Of a stretch of 64,000 nucleotides of DNA, positions 12,282-25,079 are shown piece after piece. The notes beneath the pieces were generated by a model. That model made no database searches, was not told the DNA's origin, and worked only from the letters and a program-made list of their open reading frames with translations. The stretch is from assembly GCF_041146795.1 (NCBI RefSeq), contig NC_135179.1, positions 14,009,047 through 14,073,046 of the forward strand, given 5' to 3'. Within the stretch, counting starts at the first letter, position 1; every line of letters begins with the position of its first letter. The stretch comes from Maylandia zebra. Its lineage: Eukaryota > Chordata > Actinopteri > Cichliformes > Cichlidae. Made by a program: the position numbers and the translations under genes.

Positions 12282-13333
12282 CTCTCTCTCTGTAGTGATG
12301 CTCCTCTCTCCTCCCCCCCTTTCTCTTTCTTCCACTCTCTTTCTCACCCTTTCACTACCTCCTCAGTGGCGTGCAAGTGGTCACGATCTTGCAGGAGCAG
12401 GAGACGTGTTTGCCTTCAGTGTGGCGATCACACCCTCCCCTGTGTTTGGTATGAATTATGATCCACCTGCCGTCCCGGCTCGGATGCGGAGCCCGGTGGT
12501 CAGCAGAGTGTAGATCCGGTGGCAGCTGTCCGCTTCAAGGGTACTGGAATATTTCCGCCCCCTTGCTCTGCCCACAGCGCTGCTCACTGGGCAAAATCAT
12601 CAATAGTTTTGGCTCAGCATCCGGGTTGAGAGACCAGCGAGTTATTTATCCACTCCGAGGAATAGCGAGAGTAGTGGCTGGCACTGAATCACCTGACGCC
12701 GTAGCGCTGCACCGCCAGCCAATAAGATTTCACTTTCTAAAGCAAACTCGGACAGGAGCGGTGCGGCTGATGGCAGCTGCTAAAGCTGAGGTGAAGGAAG
12801 ATTATGATGACTAACGATAATACAGTGCTAGAATAATAATGATGGACGCAGAAAATGACAACGAGGAAAATTAAAATTCAAAATTATTTTATTAGATTAT
12901 AGATATAATAAAATTACAACTATTATTTATTAATTTATTTTGATATTTAGAAGCATTTTTAGCGAAAACAGACTCATATTTTGGCCATCGCGAATTATTA
13001 ATTAAACAAGACCTCAATATATGGATTAAAATAGATTTTTCTTTTCATATCTACTGCAAAGAAAAGAGAAACGCTGTTGATGTTGGAAAGGACTGTCACA
13101 GTGAATGCGGATTTAGTTTTAATTATTTTTTTTCTATATACTGCAAATTAACAAAATGGCATTTGGAAATAAAAAATTGAGCACCTAAAAGTTTTGAGCA
13201 ATTTTATGTGACTACTCTGAAATCCAAAATTATTAGTAACAAACCATTTTATTTATTTAAATATTAAAATATTTAGGTTATATTCAACAGCGACCCCTGC
13301 GGTCTCAATGCACTGTGGTCACATTGCATGGGG

Positions 13334-13350
13334 CCTCTAGGGGGCGCAGG
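13334..13350 (+). promoter_or_regulatory. CTCF-like binding motif between pgbd5 and cog2
   Basis: CCTCTAGGGGGCGCAGG matches the CTCF core (CC-N3-AGGGGGCGC) closely. It lies 128 bp upstream of the cog2 start codon, within the divergent intergenic region. Occupancy is inferred from the motif only. Confidence 0.55.
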
Positions 13351-13477
13351 AGTATTATCTTAATCATTGTCTTCTTCGTCGGTGCGCTTGCCATGTTTGC
13401 GGAAGCTTGACTGCAGCTAGCTCAAGGCTGGTCGTCATTTCTTTGACTGTAGCTTCAAGTTGTGTTTTCTTATAAAA

Positions 13478-16400
13478 ATGAATCTACCAAAGGGACCGGA
13501 TTCTCTGTGCTTCGATAAGGATGTTTTTATGAAGGTAAGAGTGTGTAAATGCTGGTTAAAGCGTTACGTTGTCAAACTAGCTAGCATTAGGCTAGCTAAA
13601 TGTCGATAGTGGACGTTCATTCTGATGCTCCTGTGTCAGTAAAGGTTTACCAGTCAGTAGATATGAATGTTTTTACCGAGCCAGCAGAGTAACCTTAAAT
13701 AACAGGCAACATGCAGGCGTTTCTGCGTGAAACAGTCGACGCCTGAGGATTGCAGTTTGAGCACTTACCTGACACTTTGTTAGGTACACCTGTCCAAGTG
13801 CTTGTTAACTCAGAAATGTAAATATGTAATTAGCCAATCACATGGCAGTAATCCAAAGCGTTTGCTCGTGTGGACGAGGTTTAGACTTGGCTTGTTGAAG
13901 TTCAAACCGACCATCAAAAGGAGGGATGAGACTGATCAAAGTGGCTTTAAACGTGGCATTTCCCTGCACGACCCTCTATACGGTTCAGAGAGAATGGTGT
14001 AAAAATAGAGAAAATATGCAGTGAACAGCTGATCTCTGGGTGAAAATTCCTCGTCGATGTCACAGGAGAATGGCTGATAGAGCTGCAAAAGTAACTAAAA
14101 TAACCAGATGTTACAACCAAACTATGCAGAAGAGCATCTCTGAATGCACCACACACACCGGTGCCTTTCCTGTTCTTGAAATGAGTGGCATAGCAAGAAC
14201 AGGAAAGGCACCGATCTTTCCGAATCTATGTTCAGTCTATCACCAGTCAATTAAGGCAGTTCTCAAACCAAAAGGAGGGCCAAGATGTACCTATCAAAGT
14301 GACCAGAGTTAATGTGTCGTTGAATGCATGCTGCCTTCTTCCCTTTGTGTCTGCAGGATGACTTTGACGTTGACCAGTTTGTGGCTGAGTGTCGGAAACA
14401 GGTCCAGCTGGAAGAACTGAGAGAGGACCTGGAGCTCTACTACAAGCTGTTGAAAACAGCCATGGTGGAGCTCATCAACAAGGACTATGCAGACTTTGTT
14501 AACCTCTCTACCAACCTGGTCAGTTGTTATTCATGTTATCTAATGGCAGTAACTGTAATTTTAAATGTGTAAAGTTTAGAAACAGTAGCCAACAGGAGGA
14601 TGTCCCTTGGTGTAATTTAAAATTTAACATAATTGTAAACTGCCTTGATGAAATGTAGCTAATAAATCAGTCATTATTATTGGTAGGTATTGTTTTATTT
14701 ATGTAAATAAACAGAATGTATGTCTTGTCAGTTATTAGATCTACTCAATGATTTAATTTGTAAATTAAGTGATGGGAAAAATGGCCAAATCTGTAGAACT
14801 AATCAAGCAAACCTTTGCTGGTTCAACTTCGAAAATGTGAGCACTTCATACTTTTCTGTTTCAATAAGGAGAGGCCGTTGGGAACAATGATTTAGTAAGA
14901 AAGAGAATTGAATTGGCGTTTAGACTCTAGCCCATCATAGCAGAACAAAATCCTAGCAGTGTACAGGACCCTAACTAGAGGAGAAGATGAAGATGGAGGC
15001 TTGGATTGGGCTGTAAGTGATCAGTGTGAGATGGCAATGGGGAGAAGGCGGCTGCCTGAAAGGCAGAAAGATAGAAGAGCAGTGAGGTTTAAAGCACATT
15101 GAATGGGGACTGATTGGTGTGGAGATAGCAGGCAAGAAAATGATTGGATTAAAGTAATGATGGCTGTACTGAGTTTGACAGCGTATCAGCCTGAACACCC
15201 AAGAAAGCAGGCAGATGAGTGATTACGGATCTTACTTATTGAACTTGCATTCAAGTTTTTAACTTTTCATGCTTACTAGACTTCAAAACTTTGAGATGAA
15301 ACTGTAAAACAAATCTTTCTTGGTGTATCTTTTAATGATTATTTTTAACTGGAAAATGTCAAACTGTATCCATCCTTTGAATTTCTGTGGTGCAGAACTT
15401 ATCCAGAAAGATGAATACTCATTTGTAGTATGTTCATAAATTATTACACTTGTGGTTTAAAAATGCCAAAAGGTATTCAAGCCACCATTGATCAGTCACA
15501 GTCCACACAGCGTTATCGTCACAGGCTAAGTGCGCAAAAGTCTGCTGCGTCACAAAGTTGGCAAATTTTGGCAGAGCCAAACATGGGGTTTTCCACTTAT
15601 AGTTGAGAGGTTTACCAGATAAGGCCAGTGCACTGTTTATTTGCAGTTTTTGCACCCAAATAATTGTTACTGTTCAGTAAAAAATAATTGTTACTGTTCA
15701 GTAAAAAATAATTGTTACTGTTCAGTAAGAATTATTATTTGGATAGTTTTGGGAGATCTTTGCAGAGTTTAAGATTATAATAATAAACATTACAAATATT
15801 GGTTGTTCTTGATTGCATTTGGCCATTTTTGAGTGCAGCTGGGGCTCTTGTGTCCTTCGCTGGCTTTTCCCATGCTGAATCACAAATTTGTTTTGGACAA
15901 AGTTTGACTATAAATTGTCAGCTTGTGGCAAGAAATCATAACAGGAATTTCCATCTTTTCCACTTTTTTTTTTTTTTTTTTTTCCAGAGCAATGTATTCC
16001 GCAAAATATCTGTGACTTACTGTTATTAACAGTTATGAATCTAGTATTTGGTCTGTTAATATGCTTCTGAACAGTTAAACAAATCCTACAGTTTTAATAT
16101 TCTTAAATAAAGCCTGGGCCTAATCTGACATCTGCTCCTTCATCTTAGGTTGGGATGGACAAAGCACTCAATCAGCTTTCTGTGCCATTAGGACAGTTAC
16201 GTGAGGAGGTTATGGTACGTTCTTCTCTGAATAAATATACTTCCGACTGTAATTACTTCCTGCCACTGAGTACTTTTCTCTGGTTGCTATTTGTTGCAGA
16301 GTCTGCGGTCCTGTGTTAGTGAGGTGATACAGGCGATAGATAACCAGCTGTTGAAGCACGAGGACCTGCAGAAAAAAAAGGTTTGGCTCCTCTTTTTATG

Positions 16401-19400
16401 GTCAGACTTTATGCTTTGACCAAACTGTATTTTGTGTTAATTTTATGTTAAGCCCATAGCAAGCTCAGTTCTCCCTTTCATTGTCACCATCAATCAGGTG
16501 TGTGTGATGAGGCTGATTCAGGTTGTACGATCAGTGGAGAAGATTGAGAAAATCCTTCACTCACAGAGTTCCAAGGAATCCAGCTCTCTGGAGATCAGCA
16601 GGTAGAGAGCTGACATGCTAATCTAGTCAATCTGTGTATTAATTGGTAGATTGTTAAATTATATCTGAAATGATTAAGAAAAATTCAAACCAGATCCCAG
16701 GCATCACATCAGGAGTTATGTTTTGTTGAGCTTGGTCTTTGCAGGGACATAATGCTATCTTGCGAGTCAGACCATTTTCCATAGATCCTCTTTTTTTATT
16801 ATTATTTTTTTTATTGTGAGGGTTTTTATTTTTCTTTATTCACAGCCCCTTGTTAGCAGGACAGATCCTAGAAAGGATTGCAACAGAGTTCAACCAGCTG
16901 CAGTTCCACGCTGTACAGAGCAAAGGCATGCCCCTGCTGGACAAAGTCAGACCTGTAAGTATTAATGAACCAATCACTTAGGGTGTTTGCGGACCTATAA
17001 TTCATTTACTCTGGTCTGAATCAGTTGATGAGTTTGTAAACATGTAGCTTTATTCTGTGGTTTGGATATGTTCCGACAGAGAAAAATCAAAGTGAACTCC
17101 CAAATGTGTCACTACAACTCATGTGAAAAAGTTCAGTCTGCTCATTGGCCAGATGTGTCTGGGGTGGGAGCATAAAAGTAAAGACAGGAAGAAAGTGTTG
17201 TGTGAGAAAATGGAAAATTTACATTCATTTCACAGCTAGTTGCTAGCTCGTGCAGAGGTTTGCACATCTATAGTAACTTTCCACATCAAGAATACAAAGC
17301 ATGCGTGGCTATCTGTTCATTCTTTAGCTCAAACTTGTAGCACACACCTAGTAGTTGGTCTGGATCGGGGTTAGATCACATTTACCCCCAAAACAAACTG
17401 CACTGGGGTTTGTTTGGAACATACTGAGACTAACTCTTTTCAAAGGGTCTCAGTGTTTTTTTTTTTTTTTTGGGGGGGGGTTGTTATGTCTGCACCTGAG
17501 TATGACTACTGTGTTCACACCTGCACAAAACGAACCGCACCAAGTGGGAATGTCTTCTGCCAGCGTATTGCAGGGATCACGTCTATGCTGCAGCAGTCTC
17601 TGGAGGGTCTGCTGATTGAGGGCTTGCAGACATCGAATGTGGACATGGTACGTCACTGCTTGAGGACTTACGCCACCGTAGACAAGACTCGAGATGCTGA
17701 GGCCCTGGTAGGACAGGTGCTCGTCAAACCATATATGGACCAGGTAAATATGACACACATACCTCAGCTTTTTGCGTAAATATGTTTTAGATATTATCTA
17801 ACATGAATGGGAGCATTATTAGTTTATAATAAATATGGCAGAGAAAATTCTGACTTTTTAAAAAGACAGATTTCGATGAAATACTGAAAAAGAGATACAA
17901 AATTAATTTAATCCCCTGTCATGTTCTTTCTTTAGGTGATAGTTGAAGAAGTGGTAAAGTCCAGTCCAAGTGGTCTTCAGATGATGTACTCTAGACTTTT
18001 GGAGTTTGTTCCACACCACTGTAGACTGCTCAGAGAGGTGACTGGAGGAGCCATATCCAGGTATTAATGTTACGGGCGTATTCATCCAAAGCACATTCAG
18101 TGTCACTGCATTTAATATATGAACCAGGTTATGTGATTATCTTTACACCATTTTGGTAGCTATTTTTTTTAGTTAAGTGATGTCATTTCTTGGCCATATG
18201 CTTGGGGACAAATAAAAGGACATTTTGGGATAAATTTAAAGTTTAAGATTTGTGTCAAATAGGATATTTTTGTCCTAATTCTGAAAATTTGGGAGAACAA
18301 TTTTGAAAAGCCAAAAAACAATATATTCTAATAGTTTCACTGAGTAGTGGCTTTCAATTTTTGTACAAAACTGATAATTTCTACTAGTATTATGAACACA
18401 AAGTAAGTCAGTGGCTATAATAGTGACTACTGAATAAAGTTTCAAAGCATATTTTAAATGTACCCTTTATTCTCAGTGACAGAGCTGACATAGTGCCAGG
18501 TTATGATTTCCTGGTGAACTCTGTTTGGCCAGAGATGGTCAAAGGCATAGAGGAAAGGTTGGCCTACATCTTTAACCCTGGAAACCCCGACATATTCTAC
18601 GAGGTAAAGCTGCAGTGACACAATTAGACTGTGTATGCATGTGTATGGTCACATAATGCAAGGTTTGATTGTATAATTTTTTCTTGCGTTTCCTTTTCGT
18701 TTTATCATCTTTTTAGCGTTACAGTGTAACTATGGAGTTTGTGCAGAGGTTTGAACGACAGTGTAGCTCACAGGCCAGTGTGAAGAGACTGAGAATACAC
18801 CCTTCATATACAAGCTTCCAGAACAAATGGAACCTGCCTGTCTACTTTCAGTTACGGTGAGTATTACCATAATACACTCAAACACTCTGTGTCTATTTTC
18901 CAGAAGAAGTTTGTCATTTTTATAAACATAAAGGGCCTTAACTGTTCAGTCATGTTCACAGTGTTACTTTAAGTATGTTTGTATATTGTATGTTTGTTAC
19001 CCATAAGCTGAAAATCCAAAAACTTTTTAGGGAATTGGTTGAAGTAACATTTTTTTTTTAATGTAGAATAAAAATCATACACAACTTTTAGTTATACATT
19101 TTTCTAACAATATTGATATTATATAAATAAAGATGTGTACAGCATGTACTTTTGAAAAAAAAATTGAGTCTTTCTTCAAGAACTTAAGAGAAATGTTTGG
19201 ATTAAAATGGCAACCTGTCAGCAATTTTGGGGGATAATACAAGTTGGCAAATGGTCAGGAAGTTACTAAACATAGTCCATAAACATGCTGCTGGACCTTG
19301 GCTGAAAGGTGATTGATCTCTGTGGAAAAATAGAGAAGTTGTTTTTCAACCTCTTCCCACCCCCACAGACTCGCACACTGTAAAGCATACAACACAAATA

Positions 19401-22400
19401 CACACACACATTCATCATTGCACGTCAAGAGAAAGATTAGGGTTCATGTCTTTATTTCACAACCACCACGGTTAACCTTTTCTGGAAAGTTGAAAGTTTC
19501 CATTACACGTGTTGTTGTTTCACGCTATGAGCACGTACACATCAGAGCTGATGCAAGAAAGAAGCTGATAACAGATTGATTGTCTTCTTCCTTCCCTCTC
19601 TGTGTTGCTAATTTTGTTTTTCCAGATACAAGGAAATTGCAGGACGTCTAGAGAATGCTATTAGTGATGGATTGGTGGCAGCACCAGGTGGATTTATTGT
19701 ATTTTTTAAAATTGTATTTGAATTTTATCTGTTCCTTATACAGTACTTAGAGTAACTATGTATCTGCTTACGTTCAGCTGGCAGTGCATACCACCTGCAG
19801 GTATCTGAGGTGGTGTGGTCCTGCTTAGTGAGATGTTGGTCAGACAATGTCTATCTGTCACCTCTGGCACATCGCTTCTGGAAGCTTACGCTGCAGCTGT
19901 ACTCAAGATATGCCAAGTTTCTTGATGAGGTAAACTTAAAATATATGAATGATTATTTATTTATGTGATTATTTATTTATTGATTATTTTATTTATTTAT
20001 GAGATTTAAAAAAATGCCAAAGAAGCCAAATTAAAAGCCAGTTGTTATAACCTGTTTCTCATCTTGATTGTTGTCTTGTGCAGGTGCTGACTAAGTCTCC
20101 GCCCTCTGAGGTGACTAAGGAGCCAACCAGGCCTCTGCCGAGCTCAGCTTCTTCTACATCTAGCAGAACATCACTGGAGGAAGGCGGCAGTGAGAGTGGG
20201 AGTCCTGCCTCCCTGTCCACCAAACAGCTGGTTTACATTGCAGCAGACATCCAAAAACTGCAGGAGCAGGTGCTCACAAACAAACTAATTACATTTTTAT
20301 CTGTGTAGTTCCAACTTGTTTACATTTAATATATTACTGTTTAGCCTGATTTGCAGTTTCTTAAAGGATTTTCCTCTTTAGTTTCCTTTTTTTCATCTCA
20401 CAATTGGCTTGTCTTTCTTTAGATCCCAGAGTTGTCAGAGATGGTCAGAAAGCGGTTTGAAGCCATTGGATTCAAAAACTTTTCTCTTGTGGAAGGTGAC
20501 TTACAGTTTAGGTTCACTTCTTATGCAGTATTTCCTATCATTTCTTAAATCTCAGGTTTTTCCACTTCCTGATGTTAGCTCAAGTTGACTGTATGTGCAT
20601 TAACGAGTGCTCTCCTCTATGTCAGATGCTCTAGCAGACTCCAAGGCTTCCCTGTCAAGCAGCATTCCCTCTCTGAACACTAGGATGACCCAGCATCTGA
20701 CCGAACGCAGCTGTCGATTCCTGAAGAGTGCCTCAGAGGTTCCACGACTCTACCGCAGAACTAATAAAGTAAGAGAAGTTGCAATTATGTATACAAATGT
20801 CTTTATCCAATGTTTTCATAAGGTGCACTCTCACATATCATATCTTAGATGCCGTTGCGTTCAAATGGTTGTTTATGCAGGAAACACCATATGTAAAATT
20901 CAAAATCTTATCTTGGAAATGCACAACATATTCAACTCAAAATTAAGCTGAATTAACAACCATGGGTAGATTTTCTGTTTGATATTCAAATCCCAGAAGG
21001 CTTTTATTGAAATGAATAACGCTTCAGTATGGGGCTGATTTGATTTATTGATTGTGTGTAAAGTCGTGTAGTCACTGAGCATAAAGTTTCATTATGATTT
21101 TGTTGTAAATTGCAGTTTCATCAAAAAAAAAAAAGCAAGAGAAATTTACTGGACTTTTAAATGCTTTGACTTTATTTTTCTATTGAACATGTGTGTTCTT
21201 GCATTCATTCACCAACTTGCATGGTAATTTGCTGCAAGCCCTTTCAGCACATCACTGCAGTGCTGCTGGACTTTGCATAACTACATACATCTGAAATAGT
21301 CTGTTATTCTGATTAATCAGTCATTTCTGTGGCAATGTTGGCAGACTCCTTTATTATTAGTGATTGATAATTGTAGAGTGAATATCAGAACAATATCTGC
21401 CAAGTCTTTATAATCAATGTGATCCAAATCATTGCAAAATGAGTTCCACTTTGTAAACTCGGTCAATATATAAGGCAAAACAATGCTAATCTGAGTTGGT
21501 TAAAATATATTAAAAAGAAACTCATTAAATATCTCTAATTAAAGGTTTTTAGACATGTTGCACCTGTGACTGGTTGTTTTTTTGTCTGATATTTGATCCA
21601 CTATACTTGTAACTATGTACCAACTTACACTGCAATACTCGCACAACAAAGCAAGTGGTTCACAATAAGAGGCCAAGAAAAATAATTCAGTTTATATTAA
21701 TTTATTTTTTACATTTGGTCAAAACAGTATTAAAATGCTTAATATAAAGCTTGTATATTGATTTATAGTATATAATATCATACTTTGTACCTCCTCTCCA
21801 TGTAGGATATACCGGTGCGTGCATCAGCGTACATGGATAATGCCTTACGCCCGTTACATCAGTTACTGACTGATTCGACAGGGCTGGTCACCCCTCACAC
21901 AGCACAAGAGTGGCTGCGAGTTTCACTGTCTGAGTGCACACAGAAGTAAGCATTACACATATCCACCACTAAACCCTGATACAATAATAGATTTGATGAC
22001 TTAGAAATATGGCCTGTGATGATGTTACAATAATGTTTCTTTATTGCAACAGGGAGAATATTTCTTTCTAAAAGCTGGATTGTTTACATTTTATAAAGAT
22101 TTTTCCAGCCTCAGCCAGCGAATTAAATTTGTTTCTGCTTTCCCATCTCATGTTGTGTTCAGGTACTATGAGACCATCTCAGAGGTGCTGAGCTCAGTCA
22201 GAAAGATGGAAGAGAGTTTGAAACGCTTGAAACAAGCCAGGAAGGGTGCAGCCGCGACTACAACAGCAGGAGCAAATGGTGGACTAACAGATGATGGCAA
22301 GATTCGTCTTCAGCTGGCACTAGATGTGGAATACTTGGGGGAACAGGTGGGTGCTATTCCATGAGTGCACAACCACATGTAGTCCAAGTATGAAGACACA

Positions 22401-22593
22401 TATATGAACATGTGACAAGCAGTGCACATTTATCAGTCAACAAAATATGTTTTTAGAAACTCATGTCATAACTTTATACTGTTGTGTGCCTCAGATTCAG
22501 AAGATGGGTCTTCAGCCAACTGACATCTCTATGTTCTCCACTCTGATGGATCTTGTGAAGGAAGCCAGAGAGCTTGCTGAACAAAACCAATAA
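13478..22593 (+). CDS. cog2: COG2, conserved oligomeric Golgi complex subunit 2 (18 coding exons, 729 aa)
   Basis: COG2 is a lobe-A subunit of the COG tether, which captures vesicles in retrograde intra-Golgi transport and is needed for normal glycosylation. Exons: 13478-13534, 14357-14518, 16149-16214, 16300-16380, 16498-16601, 16846-16954, 17564-17743, 17936-18060, 18477-18603, 18717-18856, 19626-19687, 19778-19929, 20084-20269, 20423-20495, 20626-20768, 21806-21945, 22163-22346, 22495-22593. All have GT-AG borders and sum to 2190 nt with no internal stop. The N-terminal domain (about 1-150) has MNLPKGPDSLCFDKD and ELINKDYADFVNLST. The C-terminal domain (about 590-725) has KKMEESLKRLKQ-like and RLQLALDVEYLGEQ motifs. 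Residues 456-505 form a Ser/Pro-rich variable linker. Human COG2 is 738 aa, so this copy is complete. Confidence 0.98.
13765..14310. mobile_element. Internally deleted Tc1/mariner-type relic in cog2 intron 1
   Basis: It begins with ctgacactttgttaggtaca and ends near gtacctatcaaagtgaccag, an imperfect inverted pair. It shares gcagaagagcatctctgaatg-like sequence and other blocks with the longer relic at 23.15-23.98 kb, so both belong to one family. No transposase frame survives. Confidence 0.6.
14159..14213. repeat. Perfect 19-bp inverted repeat (hairpin)
   Basis: The left arm CGGTGCCTTTCCTGTTCTT (14159-14177) is exactly complementary to the right arm at 14195-14213, with a 17-base loop. It lies inside the Tc1/mariner relic in cog2 intron 1 on the sense strand. 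It may be the junction of the relic's internal deletion. Confidence 0.9.
15661..15730. repeat. 24-bp tandem repeat, three copies
   Basis: The unit taattgttactgttcagtaa plus AAAA starts at 15661, 15685 and 15709 with essentially no divergence, in cog2 intron 2. Confidence 0.9.
16980..17545. mobile_element. Probable non-autonomous DNA element in cog2 intron 6
   Basis: The intron is filled by sequence starting near gtttgcggacctataattca and ending near caaaacgaaccgcaccaagt, a pattern I associate with dispersed fish DNA elements. Ends and target duplication are not clear. It includes a T12/G9 run at about 17457-17480. The right end lies about 20 bp from the exon 7 acceptor. Confidence 0.3.
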
Positions 22594-23145
22594 AACAGAC
22601 TCTGCAATGACTGAAACACTGATATGCAGCACTTCACATCTTCACATTTCCTTGAGACTTGTGGAGGATAAAACTTGTCTGAGTCATGGGCTGGTAAGAG
22701 GTAGAAAATAATGGGAAGAATTAATGCTACTGGAATCATTTTCAAACATTTGTACCAAATCACTTAGTTCAATGTAAACTTTGGAACTAGGCTGTAAATT
22801 GTTGGCTGACACAGCATAGAAACTACTGCTGGAGCATCAGCAGTTCTGGTGTAGGCAAAATGGAGAAAAGGGACTGGATGGTACTATGATTATGTAATTT
22901 TATGTAACTACTGTATTGTACTTTCACTGGGCCAGAAAGTTGCATAGCAAGAGGCTCAAAATAAGTTACAAAGGGAGTACATTGATCATTATTTGGTGAT
23001 GGATTAATCTAAGAGAAGTCTGTTAATTTGTCACGTGTGCAAAACAGTTGTATAATATAATATGTTTAACATGAAGGTAATGAAGAACTTTGTACAGAAT
23101 GTTATACTGTGTGTGGTTTTATTACAAAGACACATTAGCAAGTTA

Positions 23146-23980
23146 TACTTAATGGCCACTTTATTAGGTAAACCTGTTCAACTGCTCATTCATGCAAATA
23201 TCTAATCAGCCAATCAAAATGCAGTTAACCTGCTGAGGTTCAAACCAAGCATGCGAATGAGAACAAAAGTGATTTCAAAAACTGCTGATCTATTGGGATT
23301 TTCCCCACATAGCCATTTTGAGAGTTTATAGAAAAAAATGTTCCAAAAAAGAGGAAGTATCCAGTGAGTGGCAGGTCTCTGGGTGAAAATGATCCCAGAG
23401 ATCAGAGGAGAATGCCCAGACAGGAAGGCAAGAGTAATTCAAATAGTCACTCGTTGCAACCAAGATGAGCAGAAGAGCATCTCTGAATGCACAACATGTT
23501 CAATCTTGAAGGAGGTGACCACCTGAAGTCTCACTTCCGTGAGCTAAGAACAGAAAACTGATGCTAAAATTCACATAGGCTCACAAAACTGGACAATGAT
23601 ATACTGGAAAAGCATTCTCTGGTCTAATGAGTCTCATTTTCTGCTGAAAAAAATCACATTTGCAAAATGAAATAGAAAATGGTTTCATGAACATGAAAAC
23701 ACTAAACTCAAATGGCCTCCACAGTCACCAGATCTCAATCGCTCAGTCTTAACAGAGCACCTTTGAATGGTGGAATGGGATGTTCAGAAATTCCGAGACA
23801 AATCTGCACCAGTATGGACAATGGAAACATTCCTCAGAGTAATATTTCCATGGTCCATTTTGACACAATAGCACCTTGTTGAATCTATGCCATGAAGAAA
23901 TTAGGCAGTTCTGAAAGCTAAAAGGGGGTCCAACCACATACTAGCTTGGTGTAACTAATGTAGTGTCCGGTGAGTGTATA
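23146..23980. mobile_element. Tc1/mariner-type transposon relic downstream of cog2
   Basis: It starts with ccactttattaggtaaacct and ends with a ggtccaaccacatactagct ... gtgtccggtgagtgtata tail. A degenerate coding block at about 23715-23740 reads WPPQSPDLN in concept, the motif preceding the last catalytic residue of Tc1/mariner transposases. Frames are broken by stops and shifts, so the copy is dead. Confidence 0.65.
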
Positions 23981-24601
23981 CGAGTCATTGTTTTCACCGC
24001 ATGCATGCTTATACTCAGTGCTACCAATAACGCTGCAGGACCATGAACCTTTAATAAACCGCAACATTATTACATGCACAGGAAAGCTAAACGGGAGAAT
24101 AACATTTGTTTTTGTGAATGCTGAAGCAAGTTATTCAAACCCTATAAATCACAGCCAGCCTTCAGTAATGCTGACATGCATGTGCATTATTTTCACTCAT
24201 TAACTAACGTATATAATTATGTGTAAAAGGTGATAAATAATTGCTAGTACAGTAACCTTATTTTAAGCCATGCCTTTATAACATCTTAGTTACAAATTTG
24301 CTGAGATCTACATTAAAATTATTTTTGGGATTATTTTCAGTAGATTTTCTCACTCTGTAACTGCTTTTCTATTAAATCCACAACCTGTTCATTACTTTTA
24401 GTTACATGGTATGGTGATGGTACGAGAGGCTTATTCCTAATACTATAATCGTTTTACGCACAGAATGTATGAGAATAAATATGATAGTCTGGACTTTCCT
24501 TACCTGTTTAAATGACTTCCCACAAGTCTCACAGATTAAGTAGGTCAATTGAAATGCTGATTAAAAACCAGTGAACTTTGTTTGCATTTGGAAACAGATG
24601 C

Positions 24602-24607
24602 TTTATT
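24602..24607 (-). terminator. agt: Polyadenylation signal of agt
   Basis: AATAAA on the minus strand, about 470 bases downstream of the agt stop codon. It is the first canonical signal I find after the stop. It implies a 3'UTR of about 0.5 kb. Confidence 0.6.
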
Positions 24608-25079
24608 TCAGCAAAACCAAATCATAACAAAACAAAAATAGACTCTTAGTTACAATATACAACATGCTAGCCGTGCATCACAGACAGTCGTGGTTACTGT
24701 ACTTCCTGTACTCTGCTGAAAAATACTGTACAGAACTCTGCTATAATAAATTTTACAAAAAAAACTAATTAGGATTTTCACATTATGCTTGAAAACAACT
24801 TAAAGTAACATGTTTTCATAAATACTGCAAATCAGAGCCATCAGTAACACTGTTAGATCCTTATTCCGTGTGAGTACACTTAATTCCTCATGCACTGTAT
24901 GTGAGAATTATTTCAGAAGGAAAACAAATCTATGATTTTAAACACAATGTCTGCAGCATGAGAGATTTCCTGCAGAAATGAAAGCTGTAGATGATAAAGT
25001 ACGTTGTAAAGAAATAGTCCTGGTATGTGGGAAATTTTTCATGTCAGGGGGGTTTGTTCACTTAAAGCACTATATATCA

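Larger units (their letters stand above)
11880..12760. promoter_or_regulatory. GC-rich, CpG-containing promoter region of pgbd5
   Basis: Base composition changes sharply from AT-rich intron to GC-rich sequence with many CpG dinucleotides across pgbd5 exon 1 and about 480 bp upstream, then returns to AT-rich by 12820. No TATA box was seen. This fits a CpG-island promoter. The transcription start is not resolved. Confidence 0.55.

Noticed and set aside
12282-12347. Upstream in-frame ATG of pgbd5 (22 extra residues)
   Set aside because: The extension is Arg/Glu-rich low complexity and the family start MAE is at 12281. It cannot be fully excluded.
12015-12461. 148-aa open frame on the plus strand across pgbd5 exon 1
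   Set aside because: It is the antisense of the GC-rich exon with Gln/His repeats; the Leu/Val runs are read from the CAG/CAC tract. No homology was recognised.
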